This document shows positions 8,286 to 17,467 of a DNA stretch of 64,000 bases, piece after piece. The DNA lies in NCBI GenBank assembly GCA_036277115.1, contig DASUNM010000027.1:124001-188000 (forward strand), read 5' to 3'. The DNA is from Pyrinomonadaceae bacterium. Lineage in GTDB: Bacteria; Acidobacteriota; Blastocatellia; Pyrinomonadales; Pyrinomonadaceae. Below the pieces are notes generated by a model. It saw nothing but the letters and a program-made list of their open reading frames with translations, had not been told where the DNA came from and ran no database searches. The position numbers were made by a program, and so were the translations under genes. The stretch's first letter is position 1; each line of letters begins with the position of its first letter.

Positions 8286-8744
8286 ATGGCCTTCGACGTA
8301 AACAGATTTATTGCTGATGCCCTTGCTCTATCCGAGCAAGAAGTTAAGTTTCGCGACCAGGGCGACGATCCGAAAACGGGCATGGATTGTGTCAACTTGC
8401 CCAAATACTTAGTCAAACTTCAGGGGCTAGAACTCCCTGCTGAAATGGAGGCAGCGTTCAAAGCCTACAACCCAACTTCAGACGGGAAACGAATGTTTCA
8501 GCTCCTAAAGAAGTATCTGATCGAAGTCCCAACAGAGAAGGCTAAGGCAGGGGATCTTTATCTTTTCCGAGGCAAGCAAGACACGCGACATATAGCAATT
8601 AGATTAACCGATGACGACCCGCCGATGATTTATGAAGCCTACAGAAGTTCGATAAGGCAGAAGGCGATCGTTAGTCAGCTTCGATTTGTAAGAGCAAGAC
8701 ACATCGTAGCGACGTTCAGAATTCCGAGTGAGTTAATAGCGTGA
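8286..8744 (+). CDS. NlpC/P60 tail-associated peptidase
   Basis: 152 residues from the ATG at 8286; the upstream frame runs through the terminator and is not used. The catalytic Cys is C35 in TGMDCVNL and the catalytic His is H102 in TRHIAIRL. The preceding FRDQGDDPKTG is typical of GTA-like P60 proteins. It probably cleaves peptidoglycan peptides during DNA entry. Its stop overlaps the GTG of the tail-tip gene by 4 nt. Confidence 0.88.
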   Translation: MAFDVNRFIADALALSEQEVKFRDQGDDPKTGMDCVNLPKYLVKLQGLELPAEMEAAFKAYNPTSDGKRMFQLLKKYLIEVPTEKAKAGDLYLFRGKQDTRHIAIRLTDDDPPMIYEAYRSSIRQKAIVSQLRFVRARHIVATFRIPSELIA

Positions 8745-11700
8745 AGATCGTTCTCAGTGTCGTCTTGATCTGGGGTGCTTATCGCGAGCGCTTATTGACC
8801 CGTCCGCTCAGTCTCCGTCCTGTGTTTGTCTCTGGTTTCTTTACTCTCTTCGCAATTCTTGATCTGTACTTTGCGCCACAAGGCGTCTGCCGCGCCGATC
8901 CAGTTTCCATAGCCGTATCTATGGCGATCTCGTTCGCTATTACAGGCGCACAGGTTGGACTCCAATACGCCTTAGCTTCAAAACAGAAAGTCCCACCGAT
9001 TGACCGCGGAAGATTAGACGATATCCGTATCTCGATCGCGGGATACAACGAGCACATTCTTAAACTCTGGGGGAAGGCTCGCGGCGCTCCGATTTGGATT
9101 TGGGACTCTCGAATAGTTCACACGACAGTTACAACTCCGGGTCAGTCAGGAGGCAAAGGTCCGCCAAAACCTCCTACTCCTGACACGGTGGATCACATCT
9201 ACACAAAATCACTAGCCGGGGTGTGTCACGATGGAATTATCTATAACGACATAACCCGGATGTGGTTTGATCTCGACCTCGTTTTCAACGGAAACCTCCT
9301 TGAGAACTCCGCTCTTTATCGAGAAGCAGAATTTGCAACTCTCGCGGGTGGAGCAACGATCGCCACATCAGCGGTCTGTTCAAATGGAAGAAAAGTCACC
9401 GGATTAGGCAATGGCGGGAAAGCTACTTTTGCGGTTAATACATCTGCGGGAAGTTACGAAGTCAGCATTGCTTACATTTCATCGTCTGACCTGACGTTTA
9501 AGGTGTCAGTGAACGGCGGGGCCGCTCAGGATGTTCTCTGTACTTCATCGGGCGGCTCTGCGGTTGCTTATAAAGTTTTTAACGTTACGCTGACTTCAGG
9601 TGCGAACACTCTGGAGTTTGCGAATGCTGCCGCAGCATGTCCCGATCTTGATCGGATTCAAATCGCCCCTACGCTAGTTTTACCAGAAGGCTTTGACCCG
9701 CGAAGCTGGACAGGGATTCAAGATCCATCCCGAGTCTTCCCAACCGAAAGAGATTCCCCGTGGGGATTTCAAAACGAGCAACCTATTCCGATTGATGGCT
9801 ATGGAACTTCTAACGGAGCCTCAAGAGTTGGTAGTTCGGCAAACCTAACTAAGTGGGGTTCGCCCACGATACGTTTTTACCAGGGGACCACAACCCAAGA
9901 CCCTGATTCAGCAATAGTCACCGATAAAGGCGCGGGGAACGTGCCGGGTTATCACGATTTCGCTTATCTCGTTCTCGAGTCCCTTCAGTTACAGAATGGA
10001 CGTTTACCTAACGTCACGGTCGAAATAGACCAAGGGACAAGAGACGTTCGCACGATCGTAGAAGACCTTTACAGGCTTTGCGGTGTGGATTCTACCAACC
10101 TCGAACTATCTCAACTCAACGGATTGATCCTTGGTGATACGGAAGGATTCAGCGAAGGAACTTATTCAGACATCACTTGGGCAGGAGTCAGTAATGCGAC
10201 GACCGGAGCAGGAGGATCGTTTGCTAAGAGTGGCGGTGGTGATGGCTGGACTTCTTACGCGAATTCAGGAGCATCGATCGCCGCCGGCACAGACTATGCA
10301 ATTCGGGCCACTATCGGCACCGGAGTAGGGATGATCGGGTTCGCCACAACTAACACTCCAGGTAATTCCCTTCCTCATCCTTACGACCAGATGCCTTTTG
10401 CGGTGCTTTGGAATGTTGATTCGGTCCCGTCACAAGAGGCTAAGAATGCCCTCCAGATGTCTTTAGGAGGATCGAATAATACAAGCGACATAGGTACGTG
10501 GTCCCCTGGCGATCAACTCCAAATAGAAGTCCGAGACGGATCGTTTTACGCCTATCAGAACGGGGCGTTGTTAACAGGGTTCGTCACTCCTGTTCCTTCA
10601 TATCCCTTGAAGGTTGTCGTCATGGGTTACAAGCCCGTTGGCGATCCTGATGGTGGAGGGGTTACAGCCGCAAGCCAAGCATCAGGGTCGAACATTGGAT
10701 CCAGGCCAACGATTGTTAATGCCGGGGCTTTAGTTGTCGCTACTCGCAGACCAGCAAGCGAGATTCTTAATGACTTAATGACTCGTTTTCAGTTCGACAT
10801 GGTGAATGTCGATGGCAAAGAGAAGGCAGTTTTAAGGAATGCGAGTTCAGTAGACATCGTTATTCCCTATGCGGATCTTCGTGCTCATCTCTCGGGCGAG
10901 GAGATGCCTGCCTGGGACTGCGAAATCCTCGACATTGATCCAATTCTTCTGCCTCACAGAGTGGATGTAGTTTACTTAGATCCACAGTTGGACTATCACA
11001 CGAACGTCCAATCCGACATGCTCGCGAGTGGTCCGCAGACAGAGATAATGAATATTTCTCTGAGTGTGGTTGATTCTGCGGACAACGCAAAAAAGCTATC
11101 CACGACCCTTCTGAATAAGTCTCACATGGAGTCGCGATCGTTCAAGTTCAGACTTGGGCCGAAATACCTTCACACGATGCCGGGGACGATTGCGACCCTT
11201 CAATTACCTAACGCAACTCATACGGTCAGGTTTACTCAGTGGAAAGCCCAATTACCCGCCGGCGTGATCGAAGTCGAAGCGGTGAGACATGCGGCTTCTG
11301 TTTATTCACCGACAGCAATTGGATCGATAAGTGCCGGGTACGAGCCTCCGATAGTTTCGATTGTTGGGAATACCGAAGGAATCATTTTAGACGGGCCGCT
11401 ACTGAGGCCGGAAGATGCTGGGGACGGGACTCAGCCTGTTGTCTATGTTGGTGGTTGTCATCGGGGCGCAGGGACGTTTGACGGGTTTTTCTTCTACATG
11501 GAATACCCGATCAACTCAGGGAACTATGAGCTAGTCACCGGCGGCAATTTCGACAAACAAGCAGACATTGGAGTGACGACAGGGACGCTAGCTTCTGTGG
11601 TCGATCCGTCCGTGTGGGATCGCGTTTCTAGTGTCACGGTGAACTTTTATACAGACGTGGCGCTAACCAGTCAGACAGAAGCGGATCTGCTCAACAACCC

Positions 11701-11944
11701 AACTCTTAATCTTTTTGCCGTGATGAATCCCTCGACGTTTGCCGTGGAGTACGTTCAGGCGGCTACCGTGTCGTCCTCGGCGGCTACGGCACCTTACAAA
11801 TCGCGCTACACGCTTTCGACTTTCTTGCGCGGCCGGATTGGGACAGATAACAACGTCGGCGCTCACACCTCGGCAGACAAGGTGTGCGTGGTTAATTCAG
11901 CATTGAAACCCATTCGAATGAACGTTGTAGATATAGGGAGATAG
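8741..11944 (+). CDS. Large tail-tip protein with inserted beta-sandwich domains
   Basis: 1067 residues, GTG start. The N terminus has hydrophobic segments (30-45, 58-75). The core resembles the phage tail-tip/GTA megatron class (FALVIL-type walls; SYSDITWAG and ILPHRVDVVYLDP regions). Two insertions stand out: residues about 193-311 resemble a CBM6/35-like carbohydrate-binding domain (EAEFAT start, LEFANA and DLDRIQIAP end), and about 470-632 form another beta-rich module. It likely holds the host receptor-binding surface. I infer domain types from sequence pattern only. Confidence 0.8.
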   Translation: MKIVLSVVLIWGAYRERLLTRPLSLRPVFVSGFFTLFAILDLYFAPQGVCRADPVSIAVSMAISFAITGAQVGLQYALASKQKVPPIDRGRLDDIRISIAGYNEHILKLWGKARGAPIWIWDSRIVHTTVTTPGQSGGKGPPKPPTPDTVDHIYTKSLAGVCHDGIIYNDITRMWFDLDLVFNGNLLENSALYREAEFATLAGGATIATSAVCSNGRKVTGLGNGGKATFAVNTSAGSYEVSIAYISSSDLTFKVSVNGGAAQDVLCTSSGGSAVAYKVFNVTLTSGANTLEFANAAAACPDLDRIQIAPTLVLPEGFDPRSWTGIQDPSRVFPTERDSPWGFQNEQPIPIDGYGTSNGASRVGSSANLTKWGSPTIRFYQGTTTQDPDSAIVTDKGAGNVPGYHDFAYLVLESLQLQNGRLPNVTVEIDQGTRDVRTIVEDLYRLCGVDSTNLELSQLNGLILGDTEGFSEGTYSDITWAGVSNATTGAGGSFAKSGGGDGWTSYANSGASIAAGTDYAIRATIGTGVGMIGFATTNTPGNSLPHPYDQMPFAVLWNVDSVPSQEAKNALQMSLGGSNNTSDIGTWSPGDQLQIEVRDGSFYAYQNGALLTGFVTPVPSYPLKVVVMGYKPVGDPDGGGVTAASQASGSNIGSRPTIVNAGALVVATRRPASEILNDLMTRFQFDMVNVDGKEKAVLRNASSVDIVIPYADLRAHLSGEEMPAWDCEILDIDPILLPHRVDVVYLDPQLDYHTNVQSDMLASGPQTEIMNISLSVVDSADNAKKLSTTLLNKSHMESRSFKFRLGPKYLHTMPGTIATLQLPNATHTVRFTQWKAQLPAGVIEVEAVRHAASVYSPTAIGSISAGYEPPIVSIVGNTEGIILDGPLLRPEDAGDGTQPVVYVGGCHRGAGTFDGFFFYMEYPINSGNYELVTGGNFDKQADIGVTTGTLASVVDPSVWDRVSSVTVNFYTDVALTSQTEADLLNNPTLNLFAVMNPSTFAVEYVQAATVSSSAATAPYKSRYTLSTFLRGRIGTDNNVGAHTSADKVCVVNSALKPIRMNVVDIGR

Positions 11945-11946
11945 TT

Positions 11947-12150
11947 ATGAAGTTCTTACTTGTAATTTTTCTTTTGGCAGCGGTGCTTGCGTTTACGCAG
12001 CAACCATCGGCTCAAGTGGCGTGCGAAGGTTGTCCCCTGCCGGATGCTACCCCCACACCACAACCGACGCCTTTTGATCCCGGCGATCCGCCTCCGTTTG
12101 GTTGCTACTACGTGGTCATCAATGGCGTGAAGCATATAGTTTGTGAGTAG
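11947..12150 (+). CDS. Small exported protein in tail module
   Basis: 67 residues with a signal peptide (MKFLLVIFLLAAVLAFTQQPSAQ) and a mature part rich in Pro/Thr with four Cys (CEGC, GCYYVVINGVKHIVCE). GGGAGATAG precedes the ATG. An exported peptide between tail genes could be a superinfection-exclusion or adsorption-blocking factor, but nothing in the sequence proves this. Confidence 0.6.
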   Translation: MKFLLVIFLLAAVLAFTQQPSAQVACEGCPLPDATPTPQPTPFDPGDPPPFGCYYVVINGVKHIVCE

Positions 12151-12155
12151 CGGCG

Positions 12156-13091
12156 ATGAAGTACAAATTCGTTTCAAGCGGCCAGAACGTAGACGACGCT
12201 TTAGTGGTTTCGCAGACGCTTCGCGGTCAATCATTGAAGCCTCCCGGCCCGTCTAACATTCTTGGTGAGCGCAATAGCGCGGGGGATCTCTATACGCGAT
12301 GGACGCGGCGCTCGCGGATTGCGGGGGGGTTGCGTCCTAGCACTGATGTACCGCTCGCAGAAGAGAAGGAGGAGTTTCTTGTTGAATGGTATAGCGGTTC
12401 GACTCTCAAGCGCAGCATGAATGTCAGTACGGGAATGGCGATGGCCGCGGTACTTGAAGGGAACGGTGCATCCAAGTTTGCTGGCATCGATGGCAACTCC
12501 GCGGCAGTGTCGGGTAGTGCTCAGGCTCTCAACGTTGTTTCATTGCAAACCATCACCCAAGCCGGGAACTTCATTGAGGCGACCTTAGAATCAACGCTCG
12601 CGGATTCAACGATCATTTTTGGCCTTATTCCAACAACAAGGGATTGGCGAGCGTCGAGTGCAACGCCTGACTATCGCGTAGAGCTAAGCAGCGCAGGCGC
12701 GGGCGACTTGCTAGAGCTGTATGGCGGGACAACGCTACTTCACTCTGAAGATGCCAGCGCCTATGCCGCAACCGGAGTGCGAATACGGCTGATTCTTTCC
12801 GGTTCTGAGGTGCGGTTCGTGAAGGACTGGACGCCCGGCGCTCCTGCGTTAGCTGTGAGCCCTATCGCGCCGACTTACCCGCTTCGTCTCTTCGCTAGAG
12901 TGAGCGTTGGCTCTGTCGGCACAAGCAATTTTAGAAACGCCATGATGACTACCGATCCAACGCCAGGAACGATCTACAGTGCGGCACAGCAAACGCTCGA
13001 TTTTGGCAGCACTCAATCTGCTATCAAGGTGCGTATCTATTCTAGAAGCGCAGTAGTTGGCCTTGGGGATTACACAGAAAAGACGATCTAA
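12156..13091 (+). CDS. Tail fibre/adhesin-like protein
   Basis: 311 residues. Residues about 120-260 form a beta-rich lectin-like stretch (FIEATLESTLADSTIIFGLI, YRVELSSAGAGDLLELYGG) resembling the second insert of the tail-tip protein. The final 30 residues are beta-rich. Position after the tail-tip gene fits a receptor-binding accessory. No named family recognised. Confidence 0.6.
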   Translation: MKYKFVSSGQNVDDALVVSQTLRGQSLKPPGPSNILGERNSAGDLYTRWTRRSRIAGGLRPSTDVPLAEEKEEFLVEWYSGSTLKRSMNVSTGMAMAAVLEGNGASKFAGIDGNSAAVSGSAQALNVVSLQTITQAGNFIEATLESTLADSTIIFGLIPTTRDWRASSATPDYRVELSSAGAGDLLELYGGTTLLHSEDASAYAATGVRIRLILSGSEVRFVKDWTPGAPALAVSPIAPTYPLRLFARVSVGSVGTSNFRNAMMTTDPTPGTIYSAAQQTLDFGSTQSAIKVRIYSRSAVVGLGDYTEKTI

Positions 13092-13131
13092 AACGTAAAT
13101 ATTCTTTCCCGCCTATTCTGAGGTTTCACAG

Positions 13132-13992
13132 ATGGGGACTCTTACGAATAGTCGGGCGACAACTCCGGTCTCGGAGATTGATGCGCAGAAGGTTGCGACC
13201 TATAACGGCTCGCTTCAGATCCTCGACAGCCTCGAAGCTGGGAAGATCGACATTGCCATCACCACCGCTGACGTAACCCTTACAGGCACACCCGCCGCCC
13301 CTCAAGCGCAAAACAAATACTTCAATATCTCGGGAACGCTCACGGGGAATCGCTCGCTCATTTTCCCTGTCAACGATGACGATCCAGCTACCGGAAATCC
13401 TCGAACAATCTACGTGAAAAACGGGACCGCGGGAGCGTTCACCCTAACGGTAAAAGTCTCCGGGCAAACAGGGGTAACGGTTACTCAAGGCACCACCGCG
13501 ATCCTCTTACATAACGGAACCGACTTCGTAAAGATCCTTGAGGTAAACCACGCCACCGGAGTTATCAGCACCGCTTCTCTTGGGGCTGCGTGGGCTTCCT
13601 ACGTCCCTACCTGGACAAACATCACGGTTGGGAACGGAACGGTCACCGCAAAGTTTCAGCAGATCGGCAAAACCGTATTCGTAGTTGTTCATCTGGTTTT
13701 TGGCTCTACCACAGCGGTGTCAGGCGCCGGAATATTCTCTTTGCCTGTAACCTCTGTCGCGTTAGTCGGAGCTGCCAATGCAACTCCTTTGGGCGTGTCT
13801 CAGTTCTACGATACTTCGGCCGGGCAAAACTCCGCCGGCAACGTAGTATTAACTTCGACTACTACAGCGTTGTTGGGAGTTGCCAAAACAGACGGCACGT
13901 ATCTTCAGACAGTCGGCACAAGCTCAACAGTTCCCTTTACCTGGACCACAGGAGACGAGATACATGCTGAGTTTTTCTATGAGGCAGCTTAA
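13132..13992 (+). CDS. Tail fibre-like protein, last late gene
   Basis: 286 residues, Thr/Gly/Ala-rich beta structure. The N-terminal half (TADVTLTGTPAAPQ, LIFPVNDDDPATGNPRTIYVKN, GTTAILLHNGTDFVKI) is of a kind common in phage fibre proteins; the C-terminal half looks like a head domain (YVPTWTNITVGNGTVTAKF). It is the last rightward late gene and faces the leftward small-gene operon, with only 36 nt between them. Confidence 0.65.
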   Translation: MGTLTNSRATTPVSEIDAQKVATYNGSLQILDSLEAGKIDIAITTADVTLTGTPAAPQAQNKYFNISGTLTGNRSLIFPVNDDDPATGNPRTIYVKNGTAGAFTLTVKVSGQTGVTVTQGTTAILLHNGTDFVKILEVNHATGVISTASLGAAWASYVPTWTNITVGNGTVTAKFQQIGKTVFVVVHLVFGSTTAVSGAGIFSLPVTSVALVGAANATPLGVSQFYDTSAGQNSAGNVVLTSTTTALLGVAKTDGTYLQTVGTSSTVPFTWTTGDEIHAEFFYEAA

Positions 13993-14028
13993 TTCCAAAC
14001 CTGAAGAGGCAAGACTAGAAGCGGTAGC

Positions 14029-14991
14029 CTAGCTCCTGGGGTCTACGATCTTCTCTGCGGCGCGGTGGATGGCGTCAGGGGCGAGCTTCAAGGCTTTACA
14101 AATAGCATCGCGTTCAGTCGCGAGTATTCCAATCCAGTTTCCGTTGCCGCCTTTCATAAGCCTGCCCTCAGATTCGAGGTTTATATCCGGCGTGACCCGC
14201 TTCTCGAATTCTGCCAACCACTCAGCGGTGATAACAAAGTCTGGTGCTCCTTTGTCCGGCGCAGGCGCAACACTCCACCTCACTGACACACCACCCCGTT
14301 CAACAATCTGAATAAAGCACACTGGACAGAGAATGCCCGGCTCGTTGGTATCACGGACGTACCTGTTCCAGAGATCGTTGGGCGCAAACCATACGACGTT
14401 AGGGCGGCCACATTTCTTACAGGAGTCTTCGGGATGCCCCGTCTCCGTGACTATGCAGTCTACAGTTATGCGACTAACGGGCTGGAATGTAATGTCTTTA
14501 TCCCACTCGACGCCACGTTCGTCAGCCAGTCGGGTAAAGCATCGCAGGCAGATAATGTTCCGCAACTGAGAATGATGAACGACCAATTCCCAAACCTCAT
14601 TCGGGACACCAAACATGACGCGGCTGACTTCGCCGCAAACGGAGCAGATTTCTCTATGCGGTTTCCGCTCGGCACTAACCGCGTCCGGCACAGGAGTTGA
14701 GGGAGTAGCAGCGCGGGCGACCATGAATCGGTGCAAGACCTCTCTCGCGGCTTCAAAGTTGGCGTCGTTGTAGTAGTGCGATACTTCAGCCGCCAGAACG
14801 TCGAGCGATCCATCAGCGTTGAGCGCCGCTTCACCTTCCCCAGCGGGTAGGGATGCGCGGGTGTATTCAACGTTCTCAAACGGTGCTGCCTGCGCCAGAT
14901 CTTTTGATGGAGTAACCGCAAATCCTTTGGCAGGATCGTAATGCACAATAATACGCAGCGGCGGCAGTTGCTCTTGGTTTATATCGGTCAT
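14029..14991 (-). CDS. Tandem zinc-finger protein, last gene of leftward operon
   Basis: 320 residues with two copies of one module. Copy 1, about 116-165: CSVCG, FGVPNEVWELVV, ICLRCF, RGVEW. Copy 2, about 190-245: CKKCG, FAPNDLWNRYV, LCPVCF, GGVSVRW. Each carries two CxxC pairs around a Trp-containing helix, suggesting paired treble-clef zinc fingers. The C-terminal domain is helical. Related single-copy proteins occur in phage genomes as unknowns. Role unknown; nucleic acid or protein binding is possible. Confidence 0.7.
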   Translation of the reverse strand: MTDINQEQLPPLRIIVHYDPAKGFAVTPSKDLAQAAPFENVEYTRASLPAGEGEAALNADGSLDVLAAEVSHYYNDANFEAAREVLHRFMVARAATPSTPVPDAVSAERKPHREICSVCGEVSRVMFGVPNEVWELVVHHSQLRNIICLRCFTRLADERGVEWDKDITFQPVSRITVDCIVTETGHPEDSCKKCGRPNVVWFAPNDLWNRYVRDTNEPGILCPVCFIQIVERGGVSVRWSVAPAPDKGAPDFVITAEWLAEFEKRVTPDINLESEGRLMKGGNGNWIGILATERDAICKALKLAPDAIHRAAEKIVDPRS

Positions 14992-15010
14992 AGCTTCGTT
15001 CCTTTAGGTT

Positions 15011-15220
15011 CTAGTTCCGCTTGTTAGACCAGACAGGCAAAGTTGATTGCAGTGCCTTCACTTGTCGTTTAGAAATTAGGAAGTGTTGTGTTGCGTCATA
15101 GTGCGAACCGCACACGGGACAGTGAACGTGTTCATCGGCGGCGACGTTAGCGGGCCACTGAAAAGTCTCACCGCAAACGCAACTTATATCGGCCATCGGC
15201 TTCTGTTGTTCGTCACTCAT
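15011..15220 (-). CDS. Small zinc-ribbon protein
   Basis: 69 residues with CVCG and CPVCG pairs 20 residues apart, a classic zinc ribbon, then a basic helix. Its ATG overlaps the stop of the 49-residue gene upstream by 4 nt (ATGA). Unknown role. Confidence 0.65.
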   Translation of the reverse strand: MSDEQQKPMADISCVCGETFQWPANVAADEHVHCPVCGSHYDATQHFLISKRQVKALQSTLPVWSNKRN

Positions 15221-15366
15221 CGGCTTCGTACCTTCCTTAGTTTCCTCTTACGACAAGGCTTCTTCGGTGCAGGTCTTTCAACAGTCCGGCAGCGGAGGAT
15301 CTTCCCGACCGTCTTGCAGACCCGATCCCCGTTGAACGTCAGAGTAAATAGCAGTAACAGGATCAT
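15217..15366 (-). CDS. 49-residue basic peptide with hydrophobic N terminus
   Basis: Starts MILLLLFTLTF and ends in a run of Lys/Arg (PKKPCRKRKLRKVRSR). Hydrophobic head plus strongly cationic tail suggests membrane insertion or association. It is preceded by GAAGGAG and overlaps the next gene by 4 nt, which supports translation. Function unknown. Confidence 0.55.
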   Translation of the reverse strand: MILLLLFTLTFNGDRVCKTVGKILRCRTVERPAPKKPCRKRKLRKVRSR

Positions 15367-15378
15367 CTAATTGCTCCT

Positions 15379-15501
15379 TCACAGGATTCCTAAGAACGCC
15401 AGAGCGTTTAGCAGGTAGAGTTTTACGAGCCCGTATTTCATCCACACTTCCATAGCGCCGCCAAGAATTGCCTGAATTTGAATTGCCCGTTGCTCACTCA
15501 T
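15379..15501 (-). CDS. 40-residue membrane peptide
   Basis: MSEQRAIQIQAILGGAMEVW followed by one membrane helix (YGLVKLYLLNALAFLGIL). Its start overlaps the 3' end of the next upstream gene and a GAAGGAG site for the following gene lies at its end. Candidates for such peptides include holin-like, superinfection-exclusion or toxin roles; none can be chosen from sequence. Confidence 0.55.
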   Translation of the reverse strand: MSEQRAIQIQAILGGAMEVWMKYGLVKLYLLNALAFLGIL

Positions 15502-16087
15502 CCTTCATCGCCTCTCTCGCGGTCGCGCAGGCGGCGTGGAACTCTCTGACCTTCTGCATAGCTTCTGCGAGCGTACGACCTTTGAATCGTTCGTGGACTT
15601 CGTACTGCGTTGAGATAACTCCAATCTCAAAATGCTGAGTGGCGTCTTGGTGGAAACCTGCATTCCGCGAATTTTGTATTTCAAACGAGCAACCCGGCCA
15701 TAACTTGCGAAGTTCAGCCATAACGCTCTCTGGCGTCTCCCCTTCTGTGGCCTCTGGTTTTTGCACGGTAAACACGTCTTCGTTGAGTTCGGCTTCGCAT
15801 GATTCGCGCCAGCAAGCGTCGCACACCACGCCTGCCTCGACTCCGTGCAAGCACGTTGGCGGCTCATCGTCGGCGGGTGTGGGTGCTCGTCGCGCTTGCG
15901 CTTCCCGCAAAGCTACCGCGCAGCCAAAGTCGTGTGTAGCCTTGCGGCACTCAGGGCATAGGGGTGCTGCTCGGTGTATTGGAGCGGAGCGGGGTTGGCC
16001 GCAGTGGTCACACTTATTCGGGACGAAGTTCGAGGACTCGGCAGGTGTGTCCACAAACTCATGCTGTTTGGTAGGGTTCATGCTCAT
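15494..16087 (-). CDS. Cys-rich hypothetical protein
   Basis: 197 residues from the ATG at 16087 with AGGAG 4 nt upstream; the frame is open further 5'. CDHCG...CPEC and C...CDAC motifs (about 25-90) suggest two zinc knuckles. The C-terminal half (about 115-197) is a compact alpha/beta domain (LWPGCSFEIQNSRNAGFHQDATQHFEIGVIS). No family recognised. Confidence 0.65.
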   Translation of the reverse strand: MSMNPTKQHEFVDTPAESSNFVPNKCDHCGQPRSAPIHRAAPLCPECRKATHDFGCAVALREAQARRAPTPADDEPPTCLHGVEAGVVCDACWRESCEAELNEDVFTVQKPEATEGETPESVMAELRKLWPGCSFEIQNSRNAGFHQDATQHFEIGVISTQYEVHERFKGRTLAEAMQKVREFHAACATAREAMKDE

Positions 16088-16094
16088 AGGTCTC

Positions 16095-16400
16095 CTAACA
16101 TGGGTCGCTTGGGTCTGCCGCGGCGTAGTCAACCATCTTGTCGGCTAACTCCTTTGCGCAGTCGGACGGATTTAGCTTTTTCTGATAACGCCCTTCGGGA
16201 ACACAGCCGTAGCCCGTTGAGGCATCGTTGCCGCGCTCTTTCCAATGAGCCAGCGCCGCGAGCCTGTACTGCTCTCTGAGGTAGTCCTTCGCGGTCGTGA
16301 TGGACTTCAGCGCATCTCTGCCTTGAGGACTTCGGTTGATCTCTTTCAGCCTGCGGATGAAGGCCGCGTTGTTGGCGGAAATCTTGTCGTGTTCACTCAC
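16095..16400 (-). CDS. Hypothetical protein, GTG start
   Basis: 101 residues from a GTG that overlaps the upstream stop (GTGA); an AAAGGA site precedes it. Helical, with a distinctive C-terminal segment (GYGCVPEGRYQKKLNPSDCAKELADKMV). Unknown family. Confidence 0.6.
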   Translation of the reverse strand: MSEHDKISANNAAFIRRLKEINRSPQGRDALKSITTAKDYLREQYRLAALAHWKERGNDASTGYGCVPEGRYQKKLNPSDCAKELADKMVDYAAADPSDPC

Positions 16401-16750
16401 GATGTTTGTCCTTTCATCGCCTCTACCTGAGCTAGTGCAGCGCGAGCGAAACATTTAGCGCAGCGTTCGTTGACTACCGCGCAACAGTTTTCGTTGTTGC
16501 ACTCGCAACCACAGTCCGCTTCGTAAGCCAAATAGATTCGCTGCAACGCCGCCTCTACCGCCGCAGATGTATTGAGCGCGTCCGTGACTTGTTGCGCCAT
16601 CGCTGTGCCGAGTTCTGTTTTTGGAAACGCCGCAATCCGGCGCCAGTTCGCGTCGTGAATCACGGCGTCGCTATAAGCATCCAAATCCAAACGCACGGGA
16701 AGTTTCAGCGGAGTTACTTTATCTGCTGGTTGTTCTGCCTCACTTCTCAT
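16397..16750 (-). CDS. Cys-cluster hypothetical protein
   Basis: 117 residues; C-terminal helical part carries a dense Cys cluster (CGCECNNENCCAV, then CAKCF), a possible metal site. The ATG lies inside the 3' end of the upstream gene. Confidence 0.6.
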   Translation of the reverse strand: MRSEAEQPADKVTPLKLPVRLDLDAYSDAVIHDANWRRIAAFPKTELGTAMAQQVTDALNTSAAVEAALQRIYLAYEADCGCECNNENCCAVVNERCAKCFARAALAQVEAMKGQTS

Positions 16751-16964
16751 ATTGAACTCCTACGACCATCTTGCCGTTGACTCGTTCGGTGATAACGTCG
16801 CCGCTATAAATCGCAAACCACGGCACATTGGACATTTCGCCTGCCTCTGGATAGGCCATGATGCGCGTAATGTCGTGCAGTCCGACGCTCCACGTATATC
16901 CTTCGACCGTAAGCGAGCGAATCGGGCGCGGATCGTCCATTACTGATTGCGGTTGTTCTGCCAT
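16740..16964 (-). CDS. Small beta-rich hypothetical protein
   Basis: 74 residues, beta-rich (YTWSVGLHDITRIMAYPE, VPWFAIYSGD). The stop overlaps the next start. No family recognised. Confidence 0.6.
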   Translation of the reverse strand: MAEQPQSVMDDPRPIRSLTVEGYTWSVGLHDITRIMAYPEAGEMSNVPWFAIYSGDVITERVNGKMVVGVQYEK

Positions 16965-16974
16965 AGATGCTCCT

Positions 16975-17466
16975 CTAGTCGATCTCTCGAATCTCGTAGC
17001 GGTAACTGCGCTGCTCGAATCCAGCCGAGAAAGTGATTACATCTCCGTCAAAAGTCGCATCGTCGAGACACAAGCCATCGGCTAGTATGCGTAGCCGCTC
17101 CCGCCTCTCTTCCCGCGCTCGCTGCGCATCGGCTTGGGTTGCATCGCGCTCGCTTTGTTGTTTTGCTTGGTATGCTTCCCATGCTTCAGGATCATCGCGC
17201 TCTAAAGGCTTGTGCTTGCCGAATGCGGTGAACTCGACCAATGCGCCGTCTTTGGTTTGTGCGAACATTCCACGACGCGGAGTGACGCCGATCATTGAGT
17301 TGCCCCACGATCCCTTATTCCAATAGTCACGGATTTCCGGCAGCGTCCCGCGTCCGCCGATGAACTCGTCATAGAGTCGAACAGCATCAGCACGCGAGTA
17401 TGCCGCGATGTAGCCATGTTGGAAGTCCAACAATCGACCGTTGAATAATTTCAGTTCTCGACTCAT
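16975..17466 (-). CDS. Hypothetical protein with coiled-coil middle
   Basis: 163 residues from the ATG at 17466 preceded by GGAGGGA. Compact alpha/beta N-terminal domain, then a charged coiled coil (about 100-135, AYQAKQQSERDATQADAQRA) and a short beta C terminus. Unknown family. Confidence 0.65.
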   Translation of the reverse strand: MSRELKLFNGRLLDFQHGYIAAYSRADAVRLYDEFIGGRGTLPEIRDYWNKGSWGNSMIGVTPRRGMFAQTKDGALVEFTAFGKHKPLERDDPEAWEAYQAKQQSERDATQADAQRAREERRERLRILADGLCLDDATFDGDVITFSAGFEQRSYRYEIREID

Positions 17467-17467
17467 C

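Noticed and set aside
8286..8744. NlpC/P60 protein as the phage endolysin
   Set aside because: Its place between DUF2163 and the tail-tip gene is that of the tail-associated P60 protein of GTA-like tails, not of a lysis cassette.
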